Assembly: GCA_030407005.1 (NCBI GenBank)
Contig: JAUDYN010000005.1
Location: 1-64,000 of the forward strand
Length of the DNA stretch: 64,000 nucleotides
Source of the DNA: Desarmillaria ectypa
Taxonomy: Eukaryota; Basidiomycota; Agaricomycetes; Agaricales; Physalacriaceae
Direction: 5' to 3'
Part shown: one piece after another, positions 24,715 to 36,187 of the stretch
Position numbering within the stretch: the stretch's first letter is position 1
Layout: each line of letters begins with the position of its first letter
The notes under the pieces: generated by a model
The model's database searches: none
Seen by the model: the letters and a program-made list of their open reading frames with translations, nothing else
What the model was told of the DNA's origin: nothing
Translations under genes and position numbers: made by a program

Positions 24715-25388
24715 TCAATCGTGTAATGATTCAATTTCTTTGGTACTAGCGTCCAGATATTCGTCATAGGAATCCTGGTAAGGAGCTACAAACAAGAGTG
24801 AGCGGATGTTTCATTAGTACCATCAGAATCATTTATAGTACCTGAAGTCTGTGCTCTGGCTCGATATTGAGCTATTATTTTACGATTGTGTTCTATCGTG
24901 GATAATTGAGCGTGTTTGATTGTACCTGTCAAAGAAGAGTCTGTCAGCGCGAGCCAACCCACTTGATTCGCATACGAACCAGACATATCTATAACATATG
25001 GAACAATACGAATTCCATCTATCGAATCCAGCAACGTAATCCCTCCTCGGGCAACACGATGGTGGTCCCTCGCGACACGGATAATGCATATATTTGTTGT
25101 TGGAGAAAAATACTTCACTAAAATGATTCTCAGCACATTCGTAACAATATGGTGAAATTAAACGCACCAGTCAAAGAATGTGACACGCTACCCCAGCCTA
25201 CGTCGCCAAAATGATTCTGAATACTTTCCTTCAAAGCAACCCAAATTTGTTTAGCATCAAGCCAAGTGGATGCTCTTTGCTGTTCGCCTACTGGAATAAG
25301 CTCTACCAGAATCCATCGATTCTGTTGATGAATTCAGTGCCTTTTCAGCAGTGTTTTCATGAAAACCACGGGCCTTAAATCGAACCAT
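24715..25388 (-). CDS. POP5: Ribonuclease P/MRP protein subunit POP5
   Basis: Model: complement(join(24715-24785, 24842-24925, 24980-25117, 25168-25321, 25374-25388)), 153 aa, a normal POP5 length. POP5 is a protein subunit of RNase P and RNase MRP, which mature the 5' ends of tRNAs and process rRNA in the nucleus and nucleolus. Diagnostic segments are MVRFKNRWILVEL, KQIWVALKESIQNHFGD, RVARDHHRVARGGITLL and SGTIKHAQLSTIEHNRKII. Exon 1 is only 15 nt. The frame requires a first intron with a GC donor (GCCCGT, 25322-25373); no GT donor keeps the frame. Introns 2-4 are GT-AG (50, 54 and 56 nt). It is divergent from the DUF4139 gene with 101 bp between start codons. Confidence 0.92.
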
Positions 25389-25489
25389 GACAAAAGAGTA
25401 AAAGAGGCGTGGGAATTAAATACGGCTCCGTCTGCTGACCTATAAATGTCTGCATCAAGAGTTAATTGTCTACTTTACTCCTCACCGCC
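25389..25489. promoter_or_regulatory. Short divergent promoter of POP5 and the DUF4139 gene
   Basis: Only 101 bp separate the two start codons. A TATAAA lies at 25441-25446 on the plus strand, about 45 bp before the DUF4139 ATG. Confidence 0.5.
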
Positions 25490-27541
25490 ATGTCAATTCG
25501 AATTCTCGCCTCAGATTTTCCTGTCAAATCTGCTACTATTTACAAGTCTTCAAAGGCAGAAATAGTTCGCACTTTTCCGCTGGAGCTCAAGGTAAAACCC
25601 ATTCGGTGTTGTTAAGCGCGGGCTAATCACATGTTTCATTCACACAGGCTGGACAGAACACCGTCGAGATTAGAGGACTTCCTAGTACCATTGACACACA
25701 CTCCGTGAGGGTATCTGGTCTAGGTGATGCCCGCTTATTCGACGTTGTCTGTAAATTTGGCAATAATAATTCTACCGCATACGCACCGGACAGCCCTGCG
25801 GAAATTGTCCGCATCTTGAAGGCCAAGAAATCTGTTCTCGAAGGTGAAAAAACAGTACGCGAGCATGAGGCTAATATCCTTGTGCAGTACGCCAAGTCCA
25901 TCACCGGCGAGTTCGTCGCTCCTGCTCAGATGGCTCAGTTCCTCCAGAGCTTTGTTGAACAGGGTCGTAAGAATACCGAAGCTGTTAGTTCAATTGATGA
26001 GAAGATTATTGAGATTGACAGGTCTCTCGAGATTGAAGCCGAGAAGTTATCGCTGAGGAAGGGTACACTGACTGGCGAGGTACATGTCGTCATCGGAGCG
26101 ATTGCGCCAGAGTCGATTCAAATGCAAATTATCTACAGTGTGGATTTTTCCTTATTTTTGCAACAGTCTGTTAATGTCGACTTACAGTTGTTGATCATAC
26201 ATCGTGGGAACCAACCTACGAATTGCATGCTACCACCGAGAATGGAAAGCCTTCAGCCAAGGTTTACTTACATTATCGGGCTCGTGTCACTCAGAGCACT
26301 GGTGAAGATTGGAAGGATGCTGCGATCACTCTCAACACTTCCAATGACCTGTCAAGGAAGACGATCCCAAAACTTCAGCAGATCAAGATCAAGCCGCGGC
26401 CTATATGGCGATCGAACGCATTCAACTCCAATAACGGTACTTCATTATTCAAAAACTCACTATTCGGGTCGTCGAAGGCTCTCGGTCCATCCACTGGCAC
26501 GTTTGGCATAGACCCAATGATGCCGCAACATCAGGCGCCTTCAGTCTTTCCTCGTCCTGCTGCAGGACTATTTGGCCAAGCGCCCGCCCAGCAGGCAGGT
26601 AGCGCATCCCTATTTGTGCGGGACACGGGTGCACCGCCACCTCAACCTCAAAATGAGCCCATACAGGCGCTTCTCGATGAGTCCGAAGAGATCTTTGAGG
26701 AGGTAGTTCTCCCTGACGGATCAACCACGTCTGAGGTGTCGACGTTGGTCACTGAGACGCCATTCGCCATCTCGTATTCCGTCGAAGGAAGATCTACGAT
26801 TCCTAGTGACGGCGTCGAACATCAAGTTGCAGTCGCTTTGCTCCCATTCCAGAGCAATACCTCATACGTGACAGTTCCAAGGATCGATCCTCGACTTTTC
26901 TTGCAGGTAAGGCGCTAATCTCTACATATCATAACAATGCTTAGTACCTTGTGCAGTGCCGAGTTAAAAACACTAGCGAATACAGACTTCTTCCTGGTCC
27001 TGTCCGAGTGATCCTAGACAATGCGTACGTCTCACGCACGTACATCCACGACATTGTCACCGGAGACACCTTCGACTGTACTCTCGGTGATGATGCTACC
27101 GCCAAAGTCACGTATGCACGCACCTTCAAGACGGCGCGTTCTAGCGGGGGAGCATTCGCTGAGGCGATTAACACTACCACATACACTACCAAGATCACGG
27201 TGCATAATAAGCATGCGTTCGCTATCGAGGACCTCACTGTTAAAGACGTGATCCCGATGTGCGATGACAGCAGGGTGAAGGTCGTGCTGCGCAAGCCCGA
27301 GGTGTTGGCGAGCGCCAAAGATGGAGAGATACTGGATGTCGGGACCCAGGGGTTGAAGGTCGGGTGGGAAGCGACGGTGGATGGGAAAGGAGGAGAGAAG
27401 GAAGGGAAGTTTGAGTGGAAGTGGAGGGTGGACGCTGGGGCTCAGGCTACAATGGAAACTCAATGGGAGGTTAAGGGCCCGTCAGATATCACGCTCGTCG
27501 AGACAAGCACGTCTGGAGGAATTATTCAAAGTCCTGCATAA
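25490..27541 (+). CDS. DUF4140/DUF4139-domain protein
   Basis: Model: join(25490-25591, 25648-26137, 26188-26906, 26957-27541), 631 aa, with introns of 50-56 nt. The N-terminal DUF4140 region (SIRILASDFPVKSATIYKSS, then NTVEIRGLP) is followed by a helical, probably coiled-coil stretch (about 95-180) and then the DUF4139 beta domain (IVDHTSWEPTYEL; CRVKNTSEYRLLPGPV). A Phe/Gly/Gln-rich linker (about residues 270-340) splits the DUF4139 part. Fungal members are widespread but have no established function. The last intron could alternatively use the TTAG at 26941-26944, adding four residues. It is transcribed divergently from POP5. Confidence 0.88.
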
Positions 27542-27669
27542 ATGACAGTACAGTGTCACAAACGTTTCGATTTCTTTTCATTTGGTAGTACATGTGTGCA
27601 TATGCATAGTAGCAAATGTTATGTAAATTTGTGCTGTATTTATTATTCAAAACATGTTGCATCTCCGAG

Positions 27670-30257
27670 TCAAACAACACCGTCACTCCTGATAGCGCAC
27701 TGGCCAAAGTCATGCTTCGTAAGGCCCTCAGGCTTAGGAAGGATATCCTGTAATGTAACTGAGCATCAGAAGTCAGAAGAATCAAACGTCAATACTCACA
27801 TGCTCAAAAATACCCGTAGGCAATGCCAGGGTCACACATGCGTTCGGAGAATCCTATTATACGTCAATCCCTGAGGGTTTAGTTGCAAAGCAGAGCGTAC
27901 AACTACGGCTCCTACGTGGCTTTCAATCGGGGCGGCCGATAAAAGCAGGTCTAGATACTCATTTGTAGAAGCGGCATGCTAATGTGAAGCTGCAACTTAC
28001 AGGCTTGTTCTCGAGCTACGGTAACGGTGTGAACAAGGTGTCATTCGAAGAGGTCAGGGAGAAGTTGGGCGTACTGTATCCAATCTAATAGAAGGACCGT
28101 AAGCCTGGAGTGCTACTGCGGTTGTCGATTTGGAGTACCTTCATCAAATATGCAATAGCATTCAAAGCCGCCTGTTTATATGCCACGGTTCTATTGATAC
28201 TGTAAGAAGCAGAGGCGTTGACAGGCGGCTCACAACTCACGCGTCCATATTGTATTGCTTTCCATCCCCATCTGCAAAACCGATCAGATTCCGTGGCCCG
28301 AACAAGAAAAATAGACACACGATAATCGACGCTGATTCCCTCAAAGATAAGCTATGTATGTGAGATTAATTCAGACCAAAAAGATCGGATGCAATCGGTG
28401 TGACCTTTGATGAGTATAGCGGGTCGATGGGGGAAGGCTGCCGTGCTTCACGTCAGCTGCTGCAGTGGTCGATGTGTCTGGGTATAACGCACCATAAAGA
28501 TGGGCTGCTTCAGAGCGAACTTCTCCACGCCGCCTTTGATAATGCTTGTACTAAAAGTAATGATGCCCGCCTATAAACAATGACGATATAAAATAAGTCC
28601 CAACCAAATATGGGTTCGCCCCATACCATTTCAATAGCTCCACAAAATGCGAGCTACAGGAACTCAGCTCAGCTCAGAGTCATTCCAAAAAGAAAATGAC
28701 GCTCACTTCCCCCTAGTAAGAGGAACAATATCAGTATATATAACAAGAAACCTGACAGGATACACGCACATCCCCTTGCGAGAAATGCAAGTCACCGACC
28801 GACAAGTTCGCTCCAGGAACGAACACCGGAAAATAACAACGAGAGCCCCTGCAGGACTAATCAGGAAAGTAGAAGGACAATAAATAGCTAAAACCACCTT
28901 GATAGATTCTTGATCTACCCCCAAGCGTCAAACAGTCTGTTATCCGCAAAGGAGCAAACTTGAACGTACATCGCAATTCCCCCCATGCTCCCTCCCGGGA
29001 ATGGTCCTAGCCCCATTCTCCATGATCCGTTTTCTGACCTCGGGGTCGAGATTATCTTGGCCGACGTACGCGCCCACGGGATTCGGCGCGTACGCGACGG
29101 GCGGCACGGCATCTGCATGCTCTGCAATCAGCCCGCCCTCGCGTTTGTTCCACGTAGCCAGGAGTTCGGCGGACGGGGCGGTACCAATCAGGCCTGGGTG
29201 GGAAACACCTGCGAAGCGTACACCAGGGATGTGTCGGGACGTCGCATACACGCCTTTGCAATCGATCAGTGATATTGGACTAGACAAAAATATATTATGC
29301 GGGTACCTTTGAAGTCCCAGATGGCTTTGGCAGCACGGCTCTTGAACTCGCGGGCTGGCCGTCTATCAGCAAATTGCATTTCATGCGTAGGAGAAAGCAC
29401 GAACCGAACAACCCCCCACCATTTTCAAGCTCAAAGATTCCCTATAGGACAGGAATATCAGGATGGTTTTTGACTGATAGGAAGCTGTCGTACAGTGAAA
29501 CCCCAAGGCATCTTCTCGAATGGTGTCACTGACGGGCCTATTCAAATTGTGCGATACATATCGCGGAAAACGCCTCACCGTCCAGAATATCGACGACCAG
29601 GCAATCACCCGGTTCCGCGCCTTCGACGGCAATAGGGCCGGAGAGATTGTGGATCTTGGTGAGATCGACGTCCCTGATATCGTCACTGCCTACAGACAAA
29701 GTAGTAGCAGATAGAATGCGTCAGTTCATAATACACTCACTGTCGTTGTTGCCAATTTGGGCACCGGTCCAGTCTTGTCCCAACCAGTTCAGACGGAGCG
29801 ATGCGGTATGAAGCCTGGCTCGTACCAATGCATTCCACCTTGAATACCTAGGTAGTTGAAGCAGCACGTGAATTAAGTAACCAAATCGTGCCTTTTCTTA
29901 TGAGCAAAACGCACCTCGCCGGGTTTAACAGTCGCAAACGGGGGGATGTCCGGGCTGTAAGGTGCTAGAGATAACGAGGAACAGACAATGGGGAGGGACG
30001 TACTGCCAGCGATTATGTATACCCTTACGAGTTGTGTCAACAAGAGAGTACCCTTCGATGTGCTGCACATACCTTCTGCTGGTCTGCTGGTCTATCAATC
30101 ACTGTATGAAAGAGTGGAGACTCGGAGCACGTAGATAAGACACAAACATGAATGGATCAATCTAACCAAAGGTTTTTTTTAGAATTGATATAGAGGCGGT
30201 GTCCTCACACACCTTCACTAAAGTTGGGTGGGGAACAGAATTTGCTTGCGTCGCCAT
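27670..30257 (-). CDS. Formamidase (FmdA/AmdA family), 25 exons
   Basis: Hydrolyses formamide or short amides to ammonia and the acid; probably cytosolic. Exon model (minus): 30209-30257, 30073-30101, 30004-30023, 29915-29954, 29826-29847, 29741-29773, 29579-29689, 29494-29537, 29405-29441, 29307-29354, 28970-29253, 28898-28914, 28770-28848, 28707-28712, 28627-28653, 28493-28570, 28405-28437, 28321-28351, 28241-28271, 28139-28199, 28075-28084, 28001-28015, 27901-27950, 27800-27853, 27670-27747. This gives 428 aa, a normal family length. Conserved segments: HNRWHPDIPPFATVKPGE, DWTGAQIGNND, PGVRFAGVSHPGLIGTAPS, GARTIPGREHGGNCD, LSVGDLHFSQGDGE, FCGAIEM, PNACVTLALPTGIF. All 24 introns are GT-AG. 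Four exons are under 18 nt, including a 6-nt one. Small exon choices near the ends are less certain. Confidence 0.88.
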
Positions 30258-30608
30258 AGTAGATAACGGTCAATGAGACAGATAACAGATCCTGGATGCG
30301 AGAATATATATGTGTGCTACAAAGAAGCTGCCTTTCTGATAAGCTACCCTGGAATAGAATAACACCTCCACGGGAGTCGGGTACATCATCACCTGAACGA
30401 ATGGCCTCGGCAATTAGAACGGATAACAGGTAGTCTTTCCTCAAAGGATATTTGAATTCCAGCATAGAGATAAGACAATGATTGAAAATATGGTGCTATC
30501 GTAAATGATACAAGCATCTCCTTTATGATAGCTATGAGCGCGACAACGAATGAAGGACACAGCATATTGTTACCTTCAAGGAAAGCGATCGTCACAGTGT
30601 CGTGTTCA

Positions 30609-30965
30609 TCAGGATTGCTGTTCTGGAACAAAGATCAAACTCAGATTGAGGCTCATGATTGAGATGAGCCGTGGCATACCTGTAACAGAATCCTTCTGCG
30701 GCGGAAACGAGAACATATCGAAATTGGGAGGTGGATCATCGTATACAGGGGGGCAGGCTTCGATGTTTCGTTTCCTCTGATGATCTTTTAGGTAGGCAAG
30801 GACCTGTGCTATGGGACGGCGGCAGCGGCCTTGCGAGCGGGTTTTAACGAACGACAGGTCAGAGTCCTGCTCTGGTGGCAGTAACGAAGCGGCTGCTACT
30901 GGTGCACTTTCTACGCCCTCATTCTGATTTGTAGCCAGTAAATCGTCCTGAGAGGTAAAATTCAT
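30609..30965 (-). CDS. Uncharacterised gene, main exon only
   Basis: An open minus-strand exon from an ATG at 30963-30965, encoding an Asp/Ser/Pro-rich N-terminus and a basic segment (KTRSQGRCRRPIAQVLAYL) followed by PPVYDDPPPNFDMF. The region looks coding by its composition. The frame is open further upstream to 31010, where an AG acceptor occurs, so an upstream exon is possible. A downstream exon starting near 30629 (SNPDEHDTVTIAFLEG) is likely, but I could not build a clean splice chain to a stop before the formamidase start at 30257. No family recognised. Confidence 0.4.
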   Translation of the reverse strand: MNFTSQDDLLATNQNEGVESAPVAAASLLPPEQDSDLSFVKTRSQGRCRRPIAQVLAYLKDHQRKRNIEACPPVYDDPPPNFDMFSFPPQKDSVTGMPRLISIMSLNLSLIFVPEQQS

Positions 30966-31453
30966 GCTGGAGGCAGAGGGTTCGAATGAAGCTGAAGCTT
31001 CCGGCGTCACCTATGAGTCTTAAATATCGCGGTATGAAGCTTGGCCACCATCAATGTGTCTGTCCTAAACAAAGAAAAATAGCTCAAACTTGAAGGTGGT
31101 ATAGTGGCATACACACGGTCCAGGTTGTGGTCAAGAAACAAAGCGCTGAGGAGCAATTGTCACGCATGTGACCTTGTCACTGCTTTCGGCGAAGCTCGGC
31201 CCATCCGCCCTAGGAGCGGCTCAATTCCTCGCTACCATAAGACATATCAATGACTAGTATTCGTCGCCTCACTCAAGTTGTCCCTCGATGATAGTAACCA
31301 ACGCTGAGATAGTGAGATGTCATTAAAAGGTACCGGTGATTATTCAGGTTGCCATGACTATGATAAAGAGGAAGCGTACATATATGCAGAACAGTACTAG
31401 ATACAAGTTGAAATACAGATAGAGGAATGGTTGAAGGGAGGAAACTACAGCTG

Positions 31454-32384
31454 TTACAAATGTGGTGACGTTGCTTTTGAGAAATCTGAAGAGGTATAAA
31501 GGTGCCTATGATGCTGCCGTCGACGGGGTGACCCAGAGGAGGAATTTTGAGACCGCCAATCTTCGAAAAATCGACCTTGAGAATCTGGGATCGGCGGCAA
31601 AGGCTTTAATTCGACGACATGATGAAAAGACGAAGGCGACATGACCGTTCCCAAGTCCTGAGTTCATTCCATTGGTAACGATTGCCAACAAACAAGTGTA
31701 CAACTTACCCTGGGACTTGGTTGATGATGGTGATACGGGGTGTGTTTCGGGGAACGATAGGTGGAATGGCTCTGATTGGACGAGGCGGGAGTACGTTTCC
31801 GGGACCGGCGTGTGCTTCCCAACGAAATGAAACTGAAAATCGAAGTAGATCCACGACTCCGCCTACGCGCATCTCTCAATTTTTTCTATAAATATTTTCA
31901 TTGTCCACTCCATTTTCCGGTGACATGTAATCATTTAGCTTACCTGCACATCCTTGAGTAGCTGTCTGGCGTTATCACACCACTCCTGCGGCTTCTGCCG
32001 GCCTTTGGTAAGCTTTCGTAGCACTGGGGCAACAGTGAAGAGCCTAGAGGACATAATAAGCACAGTGATCCAGGTTCCCAGGAAAACGTCAGCTCACTGC
32101 GCCCATCTGGTATCCAGCGACGGTACATTCGATGCCAAAGACCCCCGATGCTGCTGGATCAACTCTGAGGCATTCTTCAGATATCCGTGTCCTTCCACGA
32201 CCTTGGACGCCTTGAGATTGCGCCGTGCCGCTAATCGATTATTAGGCGGATATCTGGGCTTCACAGGCGGCCGTGCCTTGCGCAGCTTTCCGGGCCTTCG
32301 AATATAGGCCAGCAGAGGGTTCCTGTCATCCCCAGCGTCTGAATCGTCGAAGTGGAGGTTCCTCGAAAGCCAACTTAGGCTCAT
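31454..32384 (-). CDS. Uncharacterised basic Arg/Ser-rich protein
   Basis: Model: complement(join(31454-31657, 31709-31885, 31944-32043, 32098-32384)), 255 aa, with four exons and three GT-AG introns of 51-58 nt that keep one frame throughout. The protein starts MSLSWLSRNLHFDDSD. It has a Lys/Arg/Pro-rich segment, a helical stretch (LFTVAPVLRKLTKGRQKPQEW), a run RDARRRSRGSTS and a Ser/His-rich C-terminus. No domain is recognised; composition suggests a nuclear or RNA-associated protein, which is only a guess. It is divergent from the small ORF at 32811. Confidence 0.6.
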
Positions 32385-32614
32385 CGTGGTTGACGGACGT
32401 CTGTGGTCATGGTGATAACCCACAAAAACGGACCGCGTCGGAGCTTTCCGTGGAGTACGTATTGAACCGAGTTGCCTTATGTCCAGTACCCTCAATGATG
32501 CCAGTTCCTGACAAGAAACCTGCTCATCTGTCGGGAATTATTGTTGTCATCCATGGCACCAGTAGTGGCCCTGGTGGTAACCACTGACTTGGGTGGCTCA
32601 GCCTCTCGTCATTG

Positions 32615-32632
32615 TTTTTTTTTTTTTTTTTT
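32615..32632 (+). repeat. Poly-T run (18 T)
   Basis: Eighteen consecutive T between the divergent genes at 32384 and 32811. Poly(dT) tracts of this kind commonly exclude nucleosomes at fungal promoters. Confidence 0.8.
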
Positions 32633-32810
32633 CAATGCGGACAATACATCTCAATAGTGTCCGTTATGTACACTCCTCACCCAGGACGCCCTATAAGGTG
32701 ACAGTACCTTCCTTTCAGTTCCCCCAAACCCACGATGAAGTTCCCCTCAAAGGCACTCAATTTCAAGAATGTGACGCCGTTCTACCTCATCTCAGGAAAC
32801 AAGTTCGCTG

Positions 32811-33209
32811 ATGAGGGTTGAACAGGGCACAGTTGAAGACACTGACCTGGATTCTCAGGCGTCTCCAGTGCAAGATATGTCATCCGATGGCCAAGCTCAA
32901 GAGGTACAGGACGATCAAGTGCCTATCTGCGATGCCCAACCTCAAGCCGCGACCAATGAACGACAAGGGACTTCAGACCATACATCACTGCTGCTACGAG
33001 AGCCCGAAGAACCGTTCTCCCCAGACAACGACCCCGACCCGCTACACTTCGTCGACCCTTGGGATTTCCTCTTAGCGCATCCCGAAGGTTTACCCCACCC
33101 CAACTCGGAACCGCCTCTGAACCTCAGACTTGGCTCATTCGATTTCGAATCGAAGTCGTCGTTGGAATTGGGACCAGGAAGGCTATACTGTTCCAGCGTT
33201 AACTATTGA
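32811..33209 (+). CDS. Small acidic hypothetical protein (132 aa)
   Basis: An uninterrupted frame from ATG to TGA, acidic and Pro/Ser-rich, with the motif HFVDPWDFLLAHPEG near the C-terminal half. No family recognised. An upstream ATG at about 32733 in another frame opens only 28 codons. It lies about 180 bp downstream of the poly-T run, which is compatible with a real promoter, but coding status is unproven. Confidence 0.4.
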   Translation: MRVEQGTVEDTDLDSQASPVQDMSSDGQAQEVQDDQVPICDAQPQAATNERQGTSDHTSLLLREPEEPFSPDNDPDPLHFVDPWDFLLAHPEGLPHPNSEPPLNLRLGSFDFESKSSLELGPGRLYCSSVNY

Positions 33210-33643
33210 CTTCATTGTCTGAAGATGCAGGTATATTCATCATTATGACTCAATTGATCAAAGATGTACCATGACAATCTGTTTCTCCTTGTTCTTATGA
33301 TAATGATAAAATATCATGCAACATGTCCCATCCTAGATCATCTTGTCATCCTCATGCAATGTTCTGTCTCTTTTCTGCCGTCCCTTTCCATTCGTTGTTA
33401 AAGATAGCGCCGGGCATCGAAAAAGCCATACCTATGGATCTAGCCCTCAGTAATTAATCAACAGTTGAACTTGAATGTGAACATAGGACTAGTTCAAATT
33501 TGCTTGTCCCCTGCTTTCTCTTTTTCGCACGACGACATGGCAGCGCGTCTATTTAGAAGAGGGCGTGAGAAGCCTTGTCATTTCATCAAACTTAAAGGAC
33601 ATGCGTGTGAATCAAAGACATTGAGAACCTGCCTTGCCCACTC

Positions 33644-34647
33644 ATGTCGACCAGCGAATACATTCTATGCGCGGACACCAGGGCCGTAGCAGAAGCCGTG
33701 CCAGTTCTCTCCAGCTACTCACATCTCGTAGTAGACTGCGAGGGAGACAGGCTCGGCTGTGAGGGCGGGCGTCTGTCCCTTTTGACTGTAACCCCCGCTT
33801 CTGATCATGTGCCCATCTACATATTCGACCTCCTCAGGCTGAAGAGGAAGAATATGAGGCGGGTATTTGATCTCCTCAGAAATGCATCCCGCGTGAAGAT
33901 ATTCTTCGATGGAAGGATGGACTATAGTGCGCTCTGGCATGAGTATGGCGTCCCCATAGTCGGTGTCATCGATCTCCAACTCGCAGATTTGCATTCCCGT
34001 CAGAAGCGTGGAGAGACAGACTCTAAGCGGTTAGGGCGCCTTCGTGCGTATCTTCCGCGAAACATGATCACAAGAAATCCGGACGAGTGCCGAGCGCTCA
34101 CTTGCATGTCGAGTCTGACAAGCTGTGCTCGAGAGCATTTACAAACTAATGAGAGCAAAGGCAGTGGTCAGCAGTCTCTTTAATATCACTGGGTACCACC
34201 ACTAATACATACCTATGTTCAGTTGACCATAAGAGGTGGCTCGAACGTCCATTATCGGAAGAGCAGCTCGATTACGCTGCCCAGGATGTACGGCTCATAG
34301 GACTGATCTACGAGTACTTCAAAACCCAAAATCACCTCACAGAAAGCCTCCCAGAGCAAAGTGAGCGGTACATCACTTTTTGGAAAGACAGGAAACCGGA
34401 GAAGGACCGGTACTTCAACTCTCACTGCTTGCTGCCTTTGGATATTGTCGATTACGATCCGAGAAGGCCCACGAGGAGGTGTGATGGGTGCGAACGACTT
34501 CTAGCCGTCCGGTGCTTTCCCCAAGAAACCACCAGCTCAGAGGGAATGTATTGTTGGGTATGCAATGCCATTCTGCGGAAGAAGGCGCCCGAAGCACGAA
34601 AGCATAATAATTCAAAGCGTGGTGGCAGATGGGGCCGTCGGCGTTGA
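33644..34647 (+). CDS. DEDD-type 3'-5' exonuclease-domain protein
   Basis: Model: join(33644-34166, 34223-34647), 315 aa. The 56-nt intron carries a CTAAT branch site. It resembles RNase D/WRN-type exonuclease proteins common in basidiomycetes. The metal-binding residues are visible: the D-x-E of VVDCEGD (near residue 30), the Asp in FFDGRMDYSALWHEYG, and the Tyr and Asp of LDYAAQDVRLI. The C-terminus carries two CxxC-type pairs (CDGCERLL, CWVCNAI) that could bind zinc. Members act on RNA or DNA 3' ends; the substrate here is not predictable. The splice donor (GTCAGC) is weak but is the one that restores VDHKRW in frame. Confidence 0.82.
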
Positions 34648-36187
34648 AATAGCGCGTTTTGTGGCCCGGTTGGTGTATGTACTGAGCTCGTGGGTGAAGA
34701 AAGGCACCGCTCGCCTTAGTTATCGTCGTAGCAGTTGATTTGACATTCTGATCGAAGCGTCCAGTGCTAAACTTTCCCTCGGCCCTTTTGTATTTGTATC
34801 CGTCTTTGGTCCGCACCAATATGTACTTGTAGTTTCTGGTCCTGTGCAAATGTATTCGTTTGACCACGCGAAATAGAGAAGGAAAGGTGGTGAAATACGA
34901 ACGGAAACCGCTAAGCAAGGTATCAAAGTCGTCACTGACGACCGCTAGTAAACTAGTGTGTCAGGGGAGCCTTAGACACCTTGCGTCACGAGACGATTCC
35001 AGAGGTACTGTAAGGCACATAATCAGGACGTATTTCGTGGCTCAAACATGGGACCGACGACTACAATGCAGTTGTATAGCTGTGTACTATGCAAGTCAAG
35101 TTCTGGTGATAGAGACGCCTGACCGATAGAACAGATCGGACGCGAGTGTCGGTCATCGGGCAACGCATCCCGTAGATACCAAAGAATGATGATCTTACAG
35201 GATGGTCCCAATCTTTCTAGAACTGAAAAAAATAACTCTGTCCTGACCGAGTGGTCAGCTGTCGTAGAGTTACATCCGTATTGCCAACTGCAGTATGTAG
35301 GATGAGAGAAGCACATGGGTCAAAGTGAATACATCACTTACGTTGACAAGTTATTGGAGCAGTTACCACAGTTTTGAGCACTCGGAGAGCCGTCTGTTCG
35401 AGAACTACAAGCTCGTGCAAATAACTGGGTGTATAAAAGTTCGGAGGCTAAAGATTATTGAGTCCGTCGAAAATGAGACCACAATGCTAGTAATACATAC
35501 AGCTGGAATCTCGGATGATGTGGATCCTCTTAGGTCATGAGCACGCATATAGTCACTTCATCGGAACAGAAGCTGGAAGAGACGTTTCTAATGAGGAAAG
35601 AGACGGAGAGAAATCCTACGGCTTATGTGTATATATTGCTATTATATTTTCGACGGAGTGAACTAACGCACATGCTCCAATATCATAAGTTCAAGGTTTC
35701 GGGAGAGCAGCCCTGGACCAAGCAGGGAAAGAGTCGGACTGGAGTTGGAGCTGATGGATGCTTGTAGGATGCCCCGGAAGCCGTGAATACCAGAATTTGA
35801 GTCCTCGAGCTCCAAGAGTGCATATATGCGGGTACACAAGGTTAGCCTGGGCGTATGTGGTGGAAGCAGGACAACCAAAGTCGCGTCCGAGTCCGACGTG
35901 TTTCAACATGACGTCATGTATAGATAGATACGTCGGCCGATGGGATCGGTGCCGCCTGAGGCGACGAGCCTTGAACGAGGCTTTGTATTTCAGATGTATT
36001 GGCAAAATAAAGGGTGAAATTTGTGAGGATGCAACAGGAAGAGCCGAAGACAAGCAAGTTAAGCACTGAACATCGATGTTGTTACAGGCTCGGCCCGTTA
36101 GCCGAGTCGGTTGTCCAGGAGCACATGGAACAAATAAAGACATCCTCTCTTGCCTCAGGTCCACGTTTCTCTTTCCATCGACGCACA
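34648..36187. other. Intergenic, nothing recognised
   Basis: About 1.5 kb without a supported gene. Short open frames on both strands lack motifs and splice partners. Confidence 0.5.

Noticed and set aside
28970..29253. Formamidase first looked truncated after GGNCD, as if a pseudogene.
   Set aside because: Further tiny exons downstream (28898-28914 onwards) continue the conserved sequence in phase to a normal stop at 27670, giving a full-length 428-aa protein.
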